Assembly: GCA_039179985.1 (NCBI GenBank)
Contig: JBCDED010000008.1
Span: forward strand, 1-64,000
DNA from: JBCCMQ01 sp039179985
GTDB taxonomy: Bacteria; Pseudomonadota; Alphaproteobacteria; Rhodobacterales; Rhodobacteraceae
Length of the DNA stretch: 64,000 bases
Direction: 5' to 3'
Part shown: positions 1-7,918 of the stretch, in pieces
Position numbering within the stretch: position 1 is the first letter of the stretch
How the letters are laid out: each line of letters opens with the position of its first letter
Notes under the pieces: model-generated
What the model saw: only the letters and a program-made list of their open reading frames with translations
Told to the model about the DNA's origin: nothing
The model's database searches: none
Translations under genes and position numbers: made by a program

Positions 1-695
1 ACGGAGGAATAGAATTTCAGCGCGTTGCCACCGGTCGTGGTTTCGGGGCTGCCGAACATCACGCCGATCTTCATGCGGATCTGGTTGATGAAGATCACCA
101 TGCAGTTCGAGCGGCTGATCGAGCCGGTCAGCTTGCGCATGGCCTGGCTCATCAGGCGGGCCTGGGCGCCGACCTGGGCATCGCCCATGTCGCCTTCGAG
201 TTCGGACTTGGGTGTCAGGGCGGCCACAGAATCGACCACCACCATGCTCACGGCGCCCGAGCGCACAAGCGTGTCGGTGATCTCCAGGGCCTGTTCGCCG
301 GTGTCGGGCTGCGAGATCAGCAACTCGTCAAGGTCGACGCCCAGCTTGCGGGCATACTGCGGATCAAGCGCGTGTTCGGCATCGACAAAGGCGCAGACCC
401 CGCCCTTTTTTTGTTCTTCGGCCACGCAGTGCAGCGTCAGCGTCGTTTTGCCCGAGCTTTCCGGCCCGTAGATCTCGATGATCCGGCCCTTAGGCAGCCC
501 GCCGATGCCAAGCGCGATGTCGAGCCCGAGGGAGCCGGTCGATGTCGCTTCGATCTCTTGCACGGCGCCTTCCTGGCCGAGCTTCATGATCGAGCCTTTG
601 CCGAACTGGCGTTCGATCTGCGCGAGCGCCGAATCGAGCGCCTTCTGTTTGTCCATGCCGCGTTTCCCGTCGAGGTCCAAAAGATTGGCCGTCAT
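1..695 (-). CDS. recA: Recombinase RecA (partial, C-terminus beyond the window edge)
   Basis: RecA forms ATP-dependent filaments on single-stranded DNA for homologous recombination and triggers LexA self-cleavage. 231 codons are present. They contain the N-terminal segment ending in QFGKGSIMKLG, the Walker A motif GPESSGKT (residues 77-84), the Walker B strand SMVVVDSVAAL and the NQIRMKIGVMFG stretch. The ATG at 695-693 is preceded by an AGGAAGA ribosome-binding site; a second Met 13 codons later is less likely because the N-terminus matches the family length from the first one. The gene is cut by the left edge of the window, so the C-terminal domain is missing here and this is not a biological truncation. 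Confidence 0.98.
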   Translation of the reverse strand, partial: MTANLLDLDGKRGMDKQKALDSALAQIERQFGKGSIMKLGQEGAVQEIEATSTGSLGLDIALGIGGLPKGRIIEIYGPESSGKTTLTLHCVAEEQKKGGVCAFVDAEHALDPQYARKLGVDLDELLISQPDTGEQALEITDTLVRSGAVSMVVVDSVAALTPKSELEGDMGDAQVGAQARLMSQAMRKLTGSISRSNCMVIFINQIRMKIGVMFGSPETTTGGNALKFYSS

Positions 696-780
696 GCTCT
701 TCCTCGCTTTGGTTATTTCACAGACCCGCGCCCTGGGCAACGCCGCCTGCGATCCTGTTTTGTTCTCCCGCACACCATGG

Positions 781-795
781 GACCAAAACAGGAAC
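781..795 (-). promoter_or_regulatory. Candidate LexA (SOS) box upstream of recA
   Basis: On the recA strand the site reads GTTC-N7-GGTC, one mismatch from the alphaproteobacterial LexA consensus GTTC-N7-GTTC, about 86 bp before the recA start codon. The 10-mer CAGGAACATT also occurs twice on the plus strand (789-798 and 813-822), 24 bp apart. The location is right for SOS control but the match is imperfect, so this is a candidate only. Confidence 0.4.
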
Positions 796-859
796 ATTTC
801 AACAAAAATTCGCAGGAACATTCTGGACGCGCCATGGTTAAGGTTTCCCTAAGGCAGGT

Positions 860-3166
860 TCAGTGGATCTGGGCCTGGACGGTCGCGGCAAGTTCGTTGA
901 GGGAAAATGGCTTGGGCAGGAAGGTGGCGTTGGGGATGCGGGCGCGCTGTTCTGACAGCGCATCCTGGGCATAGCCCGACACGAAGACCACCCGTACGTC
1001 GGGCCGGTCTTTGAGGGCCTCGGCCACCCAGGTCGGCCCGTCGAGGCCCGGCATCACCACATCGGTGACAAAGACATCGACCTTGAGGCTGAGGTCCTTG
1101 AGTTTTTCCAGCGCTTCCTCGGCATTCTCGGCCTCGATCACCGTATAGCCGCGCAGGCGCAACGCGCGGGACGCAAAGGCGCGCACCGGTGCCTCGTCTT
1201 CGACGAGCAGCACCACGCCGTCGCCGCGCGCGCCGGCCTTGGCCAGCGGTAAGGGCGCTTCGGGGGTCTGGATATCGCTGGCCAGATGGGCGGGAAAGTA
1301 GAGCGAAAAGACCGTCCCCTGCCCCGGCGCGCTGTCCACGAAGATAAAGCCGCCGGTTTGCTTGACGATGCCGTAGGCCGTGGAAAGTCCCAGCCCCGTG
1401 CCCTCGCCCGTACGCTTGGTGGTATAGAAGGGCTCGAAGATCTTCGGCAGCTTGTCGGGCGAGATGCCGACGCCCTCGTCGGCCACCCGCACCACAGCAT
1501 AGTCGCCGGGAGGCACGCGCACCTGGTCACGTTCGAGCGCGTCTTCAAGCGCCAGCGCCTCGGTCTCGATGCGGATTTCGCCGCCGCCGGGCATGGCGTC
1601 GCGGGCATTGACCACGAGGTTCATCAGCACCTGTTCCAGCTGCCGCTTGTCGGCGCGGATGGCGAAAAGCTTGGGGTCCTGGCAGAGCGAGAGGCTGATC
1701 CGCTCGCCCACCAGACGGTTGAGAAGATGCGTCAGGTCAGCCAGCGTGTCGCGCAGGTCCAGCACCTCGGGCTGGAGGTTCTGCTTGCGCGAGAACGCCA
1801 GAAGCTGCCCCACAAGCGAGGCCGCGCGGTTGGCGTTCTGGTGGATCTGAACAAGATCGGCGAACTCCGGGTCGCCTTCGTCATGGCGCAAGAGCAACAG
1901 GTCGCAGTGCCCCGAGATCGCCGTCAGCAGGTTATTGAAATCATGGGCCACCCCGCCCGCAAGCTTGCCGATCGCCTGCATCTTTTGGCTTTGCACGAAC
2001 TGCGCTTCCAGCGTCTTTAGTTCGGTCGCGTCATGCAGCACCGCCAGGAGCCCCGGCCCGTCCGAAGTGTCGATACGCGTCAGGGCCACCTGCAAATAGA
2101 TCTCTCGGTCGGGATGCTTGACCTTCAGCACCTCGGGGCGCGGCGCGGCGCGGCCATTGACGATATCGCCGATCCAGTCGCTGACCGACCGCCCGAGGCC
2201 TTCCATGAGGTCGGCCAGAAACGTCCCGGCCGGGATATCACCACCAAGGACACGCGGGGCCTGCGCATTGGCCTGGAGGACGCAGCCGTCGCAGTCGAGC
2301 CGGACGAGCGGTACGGGCAGCACGCTGATCTGCAGCGCCTCGCCCGGTGCGGCGATGTCGCCGGCGGGCATGCAGTAGATCTCGGCCCGGCCGGTGCTGC
2401 CGTCGCGGCGCATGACCAGCACACGCATGGGCCCGTCTTCCGCCGAGAGCATGGCGAGCTTGCCGTTTTCTACGGGCAACCGGGTGAAAACCCGGTCGAG
2501 CGTTTTGGCGCGGCCCCCGATCAGGCTGCGCAGCGCCTCGTTCATGAACAGGATGGTGCCCGTCTTCGACACCGTCAGCATGGGCAGGCTGATCCCCTCG
2601 CCCCCGCGCAGAACGGGGGCCTTTTCAAAGAGGTCCTCAAGCCGCCAGAGAAACTGGCCATCGCGCGTGCGCACAACCGAAACGCGCATATGGGTGCGGC
2701 GGGTCACGATGTCTTCGCGGGCGGCACCTGTCACAGAGGCGCGGTTTTGCAGGCGGAAAAAAACCGCCGCCGGGTTCGCAAACATATCCCCCACAGCCGC
2801 GGCCATGGTCAGCCGTGGCGCGAGGCCGTAGGCCAGATCCGCGGCCGGGTTGTAGTAGGTGATCTGCCCGTCCCTGTCGGTGGCGATGCAGGGGGTTTCG
2901 TCGGTGTCGAGGAATGGCCCGAGATCGACACGCCGGCTGGAGGAAAACACTTTCGGCAGCGTGACACCAGCAAAGCCGAGGGCAAAAAGAACGCCGCCCA
3001 ACAAAAGCCCGGCCAGAACCGACGCCGGGTTGGACAGCAAAAGTGTGCCCGCAAACAAGAGGCCGCCGAGGACAAGGGCCCAGGGCGCAAGCGGCACGAC
3101 ACTGGTGCCGAAACGCCGGATCGGCTGGAAGAATGACGTTTCCTGGGCCAAACGAAAACCCCTCAA
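860..3166 (-). CDS. cckA: Hybrid sensor histidine kinase CckA
   Basis: Membrane-bound hybrid kinase/phosphatase that, in alphaproteobacteria, feeds the phosphotransferase ChpT and the response regulator CtrA, controlling cell cycle, motility and gene transfer agents. 768 residues: two membrane helices (about 26-45 and 48-70), PAS-like regions (about 85-180, 190-290 and 290-385), a HisKA domain with the phosphorylated His at about 408 in GGVAHDFNNLL, a HATPase with N box (about 516-523) and GEGTGLGLST (587-596), and a C-terminal receiver domain with phospho-acceptor Asp702 in FVTDVVMPG. The architecture and length fit CckA rather than a generic hybrid kinase. The neighbourhood with recA is common in Rhodobacteraceae (recalled, not checked). 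Confidence 0.92.
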   Translation of the reverse strand: MRGFRLAQETSFFQPIRRFGTSVVPLAPWALVLGGLLFAGTLLLSNPASVLAGLLLGGVLFALGFAGVTLPKVFSSSRRVDLGPFLDTDETPCIATDRDGQITYYNPAADLAYGLAPRLTMAAAVGDMFANPAAVFFRLQNRASVTGAAREDIVTRRTHMRVSVVRTRDGQFLWRLEDLFEKAPVLRGGEGISLPMLTVSKTGTILFMNEALRSLIGGRAKTLDRVFTRLPVENGKLAMLSAEDGPMRVLVMRRDGSTGRAEIYCMPAGDIAAPGEALQISVLPVPLVRLDCDGCVLQANAQAPRVLGGDIPAGTFLADLMEGLGRSVSDWIGDIVNGRAAPRPEVLKVKHPDREIYLQVALTRIDTSDGPGLLAVLHDATELKTLEAQFVQSQKMQAIGKLAGGVAHDFNNLLTAISGHCDLLLLRHDEGDPEFADLVQIHQNANRAASLVGQLLAFSRKQNLQPEVLDLRDTLADLTHLLNRLVGERISLSLCQDPKLFAIRADKRQLEQVLMNLVVNARDAMPGGGEIRIETEALALEDALERDQVRVPPGDYAVVRVADEGVGISPDKLPKIFEPFYTTKRTGEGTGLGLSTAYGIVKQTGGFIFVDSAPGQGTVFSLYFPAHLASDIQTPEAPLPLAKAGARGDGVVLLVEDEAPVRAFASRALRLRGYTVIEAENAEEALEKLKDLSLKVDVFVTDVVMPGLDGPTWVAEALKDRPDVRVVFVSGYAQDALSEQRARIPNATFLPKPFSLNELAATVQAQIH

Positions 3167-3234
3167 ATCGACTCGCTCCGCCCTACTTCGGGGTGGCTTG
3201 GTTAATTCGCGATTAAACCGAGTCCGGAGAGATC

Positions 3235-3253
3235 AAACAACCCCTAGTTGTTT
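3235..3253. terminator. Possible intrinsic terminator downstream of the rsmB gene
   Basis: A 7-bp inverted repeat AAACAAC/GTTGTTT with a 5-nt loop lies between the end of the rsmB-type gene (3261) and the start of cckA (3166). The stem is AT-rich and short. On the plus strand it runs into five T residues; on the minus strand, which the flanking genes use, the stem itself ends in TTT. This is a weak structure, offered because it sits exactly at the gene boundary. Confidence 0.35.
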
Positions 3254-3260
3254 TTGGACC

Positions 3261-4439
3261 TTATGGTGCGCGAAGATGCGCCACATAAAAACCATCGCCC
3301 CCTTCCCCGGGCAGAAACTGGCGGTCGAAGTCCAGCCTCCAGCCGGGATGGCGCTGAACGAAAGCGGTGGCCTGCGCCGCGTTTTCTTCGGCTAGGACCG
3401 AACAGGTCGCATAGGCTAGCACCCCGCCCGGCGCGGTCAGCGCCGCTGCCGCGTCCAGAATCTGCGCCTGAAGGGTGCGCAACTCTGCAAGGCGCGTTTC
3501 GGTGAGGCGCCACTTGGCATCCGGTGTCCGCGCCCAGGCCCCGCTGCCCGAGCACGGGACATCGCACAGGATCAGCGGCAAAGGCGCGGTGGCGGGCAGG
3601 TCTTCGGGCGCCACGATCTTCAGACACGCTCCGGCGCGTGTCGCCCGCTCGGGAATATCGGACATGCGTCCCGGGTTCGCATCATGGCACAGGATCTCGG
3701 CGCCGCCTGTCCGCGCCGCCAGCGACAACGCCTTGCCGCCGCCACCTGCGCAGTAGTCGAGGATCTGGCCCGCCTCTGGCAAGGGCAGCGTATCTACAAC
3801 TGCCTGCGACGCGGCATCCTGAAACTCCGCAAGACCCTGCGCCAGAACGGGCGAATTCCGCAAGCGCCGCGCGCCGTCGGTGACCGCGAGCGCGGTTGGA
3901 GACAGGGTGCCCGGCTCGGTCGCGATACCCTCTACGCCGAGCGCGCGGGCCACCGCGTCGCGCGTTGTCTTCAGCGTGTTCACGCGCAGCCAGACCGGCG
4001 CCCGCCGCTGCAAGGCCGCCGCGATTTCGGTGGCTGCGGGGCCGTAGTGGTCGGTGAGCCGGGGCCAGAGCCAGTCCGGCATATCAGCGGAAATGGCGGC
4101 GTCCGCGGTGCCAAGGTCAGCCGGCGCGCGTTCTGCGGCCCCAAGGGACGGCGGCGCATAACCGTCGCCGGAAAAGACCGCTTCCAGCGGCCAGCTATCC
4201 GCATGGGCAAGCCCCACGATCAGGCCGCGACCGTCGTCCCGGCCCGCGATATGGGCAAGCGAGCGCTTGCGGCGGACCGCATCAAAGACATGATCGCGGA
4301 CCGCCGCGCGATCGCCGGACCCGGCGTAGCGGGCCCCGCGCGCCCAGCGGACAAGCGCCTGCTCGGCCGGCTGGCCCGCGAGGATGCGGTCGAGGATCTC
4401 GATGGCCGCGGCAGCGCGGGCTCCGGGCGTCACGGGCAA
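3261..4439 (-). CDS. rsmB: RsmB-type 16S rRNA (cytosine-C5)-methyltransferase
   Basis: NOL1/NOP2/Sun-family SAM-dependent m5C methyltransferase acting on 16S rRNA (C967-type). About 390 residues: N-terminal NusB-like RNA-binding region (about 1-110), SAM-binding loop DYCAGGGGK (228-236), and the two family cysteines in DVPCSGSGAW (Cys296) and YATCSVL (Cys346). The longest frame starts at a TTG (4439) four bases after the guaB stop; an in-frame GTG two codons later (4433) is equally possible, and no strong ribosome-binding site decides. Tight spacing with guaB suggests co-transcription. RsmB is the best name, but another member of the RsmB/RsmF/NSUN group cannot be excluded. Confidence 0.85.
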   Translation of the reverse strand: MPVTPGARAAAAIEILDRILAGQPAEQALVRWARGARYAGSGDRAAVRDHVFDAVRRKRSLAHIAGRDDGRGLIVGLAHADSWPLEAVFSGDGYAPPSLGAAERAPADLGTADAAISADMPDWLWPRLTDHYGPAATEIAAALQRRAPVWLRVNTLKTTRDAVARALGVEGIATEPGTLSPTALAVTDGARRLRNSPVLAQGLAEFQDAASQAVVDTLPLPEAGQILDYCAGGGGKALSLAARTGGAEILCHDANPGRMSDIPERATRAGACLKIVAPEDLPATAPLPLILCDVPCSGSGAWARTPDAKWRLTETRLAELRTLQAQILDAAAALTAPGGVLAYATCSVLAEENAAQATAFVQRHPGWRLDFDRQFLPGEGGDGFYVAHLRAP

Positions 4440-4443
4440 GCGC

Positions 4444-5898
4444 TCACATCAAGCGGTAGTTGGGGCTTTCGCGGGTGATCTGCACGTCATGCACGTGGCT
4501 TTCCTTCAGACCCGCCCCGGTGATGCGCACAAAGCGGCAATTCTGGCGCATGGCCTCAACGGTGGCGTTGCCCGTATAGCCCATGGCGGCTCTTAGCCCA
4601 CCCACGAGCTGGTGGATGACCGCCCCGGCGGTGCCCTTGTAGGGCACCTGCCCTTCGATCCCTTCGGGCACAAGTTTATCGCTGGCGGCATCTTTCTGGA
4701 AGTACCGGTCAGCCGATCCGCGTGCCATGGCGCCCAGGCTGCCCATGCCGCGGTAGGATTTGAACGACCGGCCCTGGTAGAGGATGACCTCGCCCGGGCT
4801 TTCGTCTGTGCCCGCGATCATGCTGCCGACCATGGCACAGGAGGCGCCCGCGGCGATGGCCTTGGCGAAATCGCCCGAGTATTTGATGCCGCCGTCGGCG
4901 ATGACCGGCACACCGCTGTCGCGGGCGGCCTCGGCGCAGTCAATGATGGCGGTCAGCTGCGGCACGCCGACCCCCGCGACCATGCGGGTGGTGCAGATCG
5001 ATCCGGGACCGATGCCGACCTTCACACCGTCCGCCCCTGCCCCGATCAGCGCACGCGTGGCCTCGCCCGTAGCTACATTGCCCGCGATCACCTGCACTTC
5101 GTTCGAGAGCGTCTTGATGCGTTCGACGGCGACCCCCACGGCTTCGGAATGGCCGTGAGCCGTGTCAACGACGATCAGGTCCACGCCAGCGTCGATCAGC
5201 GCCTCGGACCGTTCAAAACCGGCGTCGCCCACGGTCGTCGCGGCAGCGGCGCGCAGACGGCCAAGCTGGTCCTTGCAGGCTTGCGGGTTCAGCACCGCCT
5301 GTTCGATATCCTTGATGGTCAGAAGGCCGGTCAGCCGCCCCTCGCCGTCGGTCACCAACAGCTTTTCGATGCGCCGGGCGTGCATCAGACTGCGCGCCTC
5401 GCCCAGATCGGCGGGTTCCACCAGCATGGCAAGGTTGTCCGAAGTCATCATCACGGATACCGGCGTCGCGTCGTCGCTGGCAAAGCGCATGTCGCGGTTC
5501 GTCACGATCCCCACAACGCGGCCCGTGTCATCGACCACCGGGAAGCCGGTGACGCGGTAGCGATCCTGAAGCGCCTTGGCATCTGCCAGCGTCTGGTCGG
5601 CGCGCAGCGTGATGGGGTTGTAGACGATACCGCTTTCGAACCGCTTGACCCGGCGGACCTCGCGCGCCTGCGCCTCGATGTCGAGGTTGCGGTGAATAAC
5701 GCCCATGCCGCCTGCCTGGGCCATGGCGATGGCCATGCGCGCCTCGGTTACCGTATCCATTGCCGAACTCAGGAGCGGGATGTTGAGCCCGATCGCCTTT
5801 GTCACCTGCGTCGCGGTGTCTGCCTCCGTGGGCAGCACCGACGAGGATCCGGGAACCAGCAATACGTCGTCGAAGGTCAGTGCCTCGCGAATCTCCAT
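4444..5898 (-). CDS. guaB: Inosine-5'-monophosphate dehydrogenase
   Basis: Oxidises IMP to XMP with NAD+, the committed step of GMP synthesis, in the cytosol. 484 residues, the normal length. The barrel starts at LTFDDVLLVP; a Bateman insert of two CBS domains occupies roughly 95-205; the catalytic loop is GIGPGSICTTR with Cys302; the flap and C-terminal motifs YRGMGSLGAM and the IMP-binding DGGI are present. All catalytic landmarks are intact. It is followed at once by the rRNA methyltransferase gene, so the two probably share a transcript. Confidence 0.97.
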   Translation of the reverse strand: MEIREALTFDDVLLVPGSSSVLPTEADTATQVTKAIGLNIPLLSSAMDTVTEARMAIAMAQAGGMGVIHRNLDIEAQAREVRRVKRFESGIVYNPITLRADQTLADAKALQDRYRVTGFPVVDDTGRVVGIVTNRDMRFASDDATPVSVMMTSDNLAMLVEPADLGEARSLMHARRIEKLLVTDGEGRLTGLLTIKDIEQAVLNPQACKDQLGRLRAAAATTVGDAGFERSEALIDAGVDLIVVDTAHGHSEAVGVAVERIKTLSNEVQVIAGNVATGEATRALIGAGADGVKVGIGPGSICTTRMVAGVGVPQLTAIIDCAEAARDSGVPVIADGGIKYSGDFAKAIAAGASCAMVGSMIAGTDESPGEVILYQGRSFKSYRGMGSLGAMARGSADRYFQKDAASDKLVPEGIEGQVPYKGTAGAVIHQLVGGLRAAMGYTGNATVEAMRQNCRFVRITGAGLKESHVHDVQITRESPNYRLM

Positions 5899-5980
5899 CT
5901 GCTCACCTCATGGCCGGGGATACGTTTGGCGCTTCCCTATTGCACGGACCGGAGCGAAGGGAAAGGGCCCCCGTGGCTGC

Positions 5981-6739
5981 TCAGATGGCACGGGCAGCAG
6001 CCAGACCGTTTCTGAGTGCGAGCCCGTCGGCCGCGATGGCGAGGAACTGAAGCCCCATCTCGCGGTAAAGGTGAATATCCTCGGGGTCGAAGACAATGAT
6101 CCCGGCGGGCTTGCCGGCTTTGTGGATGCGGCGGATGGCCTCGACGATGACCGACTTGACCTCGGGCGCATCGGGGCGTCCGGGAAGCCCCATGTCAGCG
6201 GAAAGATCGGTGGGTCCGATGAAGATCGCATCGACGCCGTCGGTGGCGGCGATGGCCTCAAGATCGTCGATGGCCGAAGTGCTTTCCGCCTGGACGATCA
6301 GGAGGACTTCGTCATTGGCGGTGGTCTCATACTCCGCGACGGTGCCGTAGCCTGTGGCGCGCGCCCCCCCGGCCCCCATGCCGCGCCGTCCCAGGGGCGG
6401 GTAACGGACGGCAGCGGCAATCTCGGCGGCGTGGGCCGCATCCGTCACCATGGGCACCAGAAGCGACTGCGCGCCCATGTCGAGCGCCTGTTTCAGTATC
6501 CAGTCCTCGCCCACGGGCACGCGGACAACGGCGGGCACCTGCGCGCCGCCAAGGATGCGGAGTTGCGCCAGGACGCCCGAGGGGTCCCATGGGCTGTGCT
6601 CGCCGTCGATGAGACACCAGTCAAAGCCTGCGCCCGCGACGATGTCGGTCACCACGGGGCTGCCAAGGGACAGCCAGCAGCCGTTCGTCATTTCGCCGGC
6701 CTTCAGTGCCGCTTTCAGAGTGTTTTTCGGTGCCGCCAT
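5981..6739 (-). CDS. HpcH/HpaI-family aldolase (2-dehydro-3-deoxy acid type)
   Basis: Class II pyruvate aldolase of the HpcH/HpaI family, which cleaves 2-keto-3-deoxy or 4-hydroxy-2-oxo acids to pyruvate plus an aldehyde. 252 residues, usual family length. Recognisable blocks are DWCLIDGEHSP (active-site His), QSLLVPMV, GPTDLSADMG and a metal-binding Glu in LIVQAES. The true substrate cannot be read from sequence. It lies 70 bp upstream of the end of the sugar-transporter ATPase gene and may be the last gene of the alpha-glucoside operon or independent; the gap contains no clear terminator. Confidence 0.88.
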   Translation of the reverse strand: MAAPKNTLKAALKAGEMTNGCWLSLGSPVVTDIVAGAGFDWCLIDGEHSPWDPSGVLAQLRILGGAQVPAVVRVPVGEDWILKQALDMGAQSLLVPMVTDAAHAAEIAAAVRYPPLGRRGMGAGGARATGYGTVAEYETTANDEVLLIVQAESTSAIDDLEAIAATDGVDAIFIGPTDLSADMGLPGRPDAPEVKSVIVEAIRRIHKAGKPAGIIVFDPEDIHLYREMGLQFLAIAADGLALRNGLAAARAI

Positions 6740-6809
6740 GGGGTGCCCTCCTTCGCCGCCGTTGGCGCCAGCTTATGGGAAACGGGCGGACGGGAAAGGG
6801 CCAAATGGA

Positions 6810-7895
6810 TCAGCGATACAGAAGCGAGTGACCGTCCTTGAAGATATGCACTTTGGACGGGTCGGCTGTCAGGGCGACAGTCTTGTGCTTCATGTCGGCG
6901 TGGATGCCCGGCAGCTTGGCGATGACCGGATCAGCGTCGCCTTCGGGCGTATAGTAAAGCAGCGTCACCTCGCCAAGCGCTTCTGTGATATTGACCTCGC
7001 CGGTGTAGATGGAGGTGCCGTTGGCCTCCACGAAATCCTCGGGCCGGACGCCCACGTTCACCGCGGCGCCCATGTCGGCCTCGGTTGTCGGATAGTCGGA
7101 GACAGCCGTGCCGCCGCCGGACATCTCGACAGTGGTGCGGGTGCCCGTGCCGGCGATCTTGCCAGGTAGAAGGTTCATGGCTGGCGAGCCGATGAACTGC
7201 GCGACGAATTCGTTTTCCGGCTTCTCGTAGAGCTCAAGTGGCGTGCCCACCTGGCTGATCCCGCCGCCCGCCAGCACCACGATGCGGCTGGCGAGCGTCA
7301 TCGCCTCGACCTGGTCGTGGGTGACGTAGACCATGGTGCTTTCGGGCATGGATTCCTTGAGTTGCGCGATCTCAATGCGGGTGGCCACGCGCAGGGCCGC
7401 ATCGAGGTTCGACAGCGGTTCGTCGAAAAGAAACACCTTTGGGTCGCGCACGATCGAGCGGCCGATGGCCACCCGCTGTCGCTGGCCACCGGAGAGCGCC
7501 TTTGGCAGCCGGTCGAGATAGGGGGCCAGTTGCAGGATATTCGCCGCGTTTTCCACCGCGGCGTCGATTTCGGCCTTGGACTTCTTGGCGAGTTTCAGGG
7601 CGAAGCTCATATTCTCGCGCACGGTCATGTGTGGATAGAGCGCGTAGGACTGGAAGACCATGGCGATACCGCGCTGCGCGGGCGGCACATCGTTGACGAC
7701 GGTTCCGTCGATCTCCAACGTGCCGCCGGTGATCTTCTCCAGCCCGGCGATCATTCTGAGAAGCGTGGATTTCCCGCAGCCAGAGGGACCGACAAAGACG
7801 ATCAGTTCGCCCTGCTGGATGTCGAGGTTGATGTCCGACAGGACCTTCACCTCGCCGTAAGCCTTGGCGACGTCTGTAAGCTTCAGATCAGCCAT
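6810..7895 (-). CDS. aglK: ABC transporter ATPase for alpha-glucosides (AglK/UgpC/MsmK type)
   Basis: Cytoplasmic ATPase that powers sugar import through the AglF/AglG permease pair. 361 residues with Walker A GPSGCGKST (36-44), Q-loop, signature LSGGQRQR, Walker B VFLFDEPLSNLD, H-loop VTHD, and a C-terminal TOBE/OB regulatory region typical of the CUT1 subfamily. It is the last transporter gene of the operon, 23 bp after the glucosidase gene. In Sinorhizobium the same set is called aglEFGAK, and the gene order E-F-G-A-K is identical here, which supports the name over a generic ugpC or msmK. Confidence 0.9.
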   Translation of the reverse strand: MADLKLTDVAKAYGEVKVLSDINLDIQQGELIVFVGPSGCGKSTLLRMIAGLEKITGGTLEIDGTVVNDVPPAQRGIAMVFQSYALYPHMTVRENMSFALKLAKKSKAEIDAAVENAANILQLAPYLDRLPKALSGGQRQRVAIGRSIVRDPKVFLFDEPLSNLDAALRVATRIEIAQLKESMPESTMVYVTHDQVEAMTLASRIVVLAGGGISQVGTPLELYEKPENEFVAQFIGSPAMNLLPGKIAGTGTRTTVEMSGGGTAVSDYPTTEADMGAAVNVGVRPEDFVEANGTSIYTGEVNITEALGEVTLLYYTPEGDADPVIAKLPGIHADMKHKTVALTADPSKVHIFKDGHSLLYR

Positions 7896-7918
7896 GGTGT
7901 CCCTCCCTGTTTCGTCTT

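Noticed and set aside
1286..2020. Long plus-strand frame opposite cckA
   Set aside because: High GC with strong codon bias creates antisense open frames; the minus strand encodes a full set of kinase motifs here, and the plus frame has no family features.
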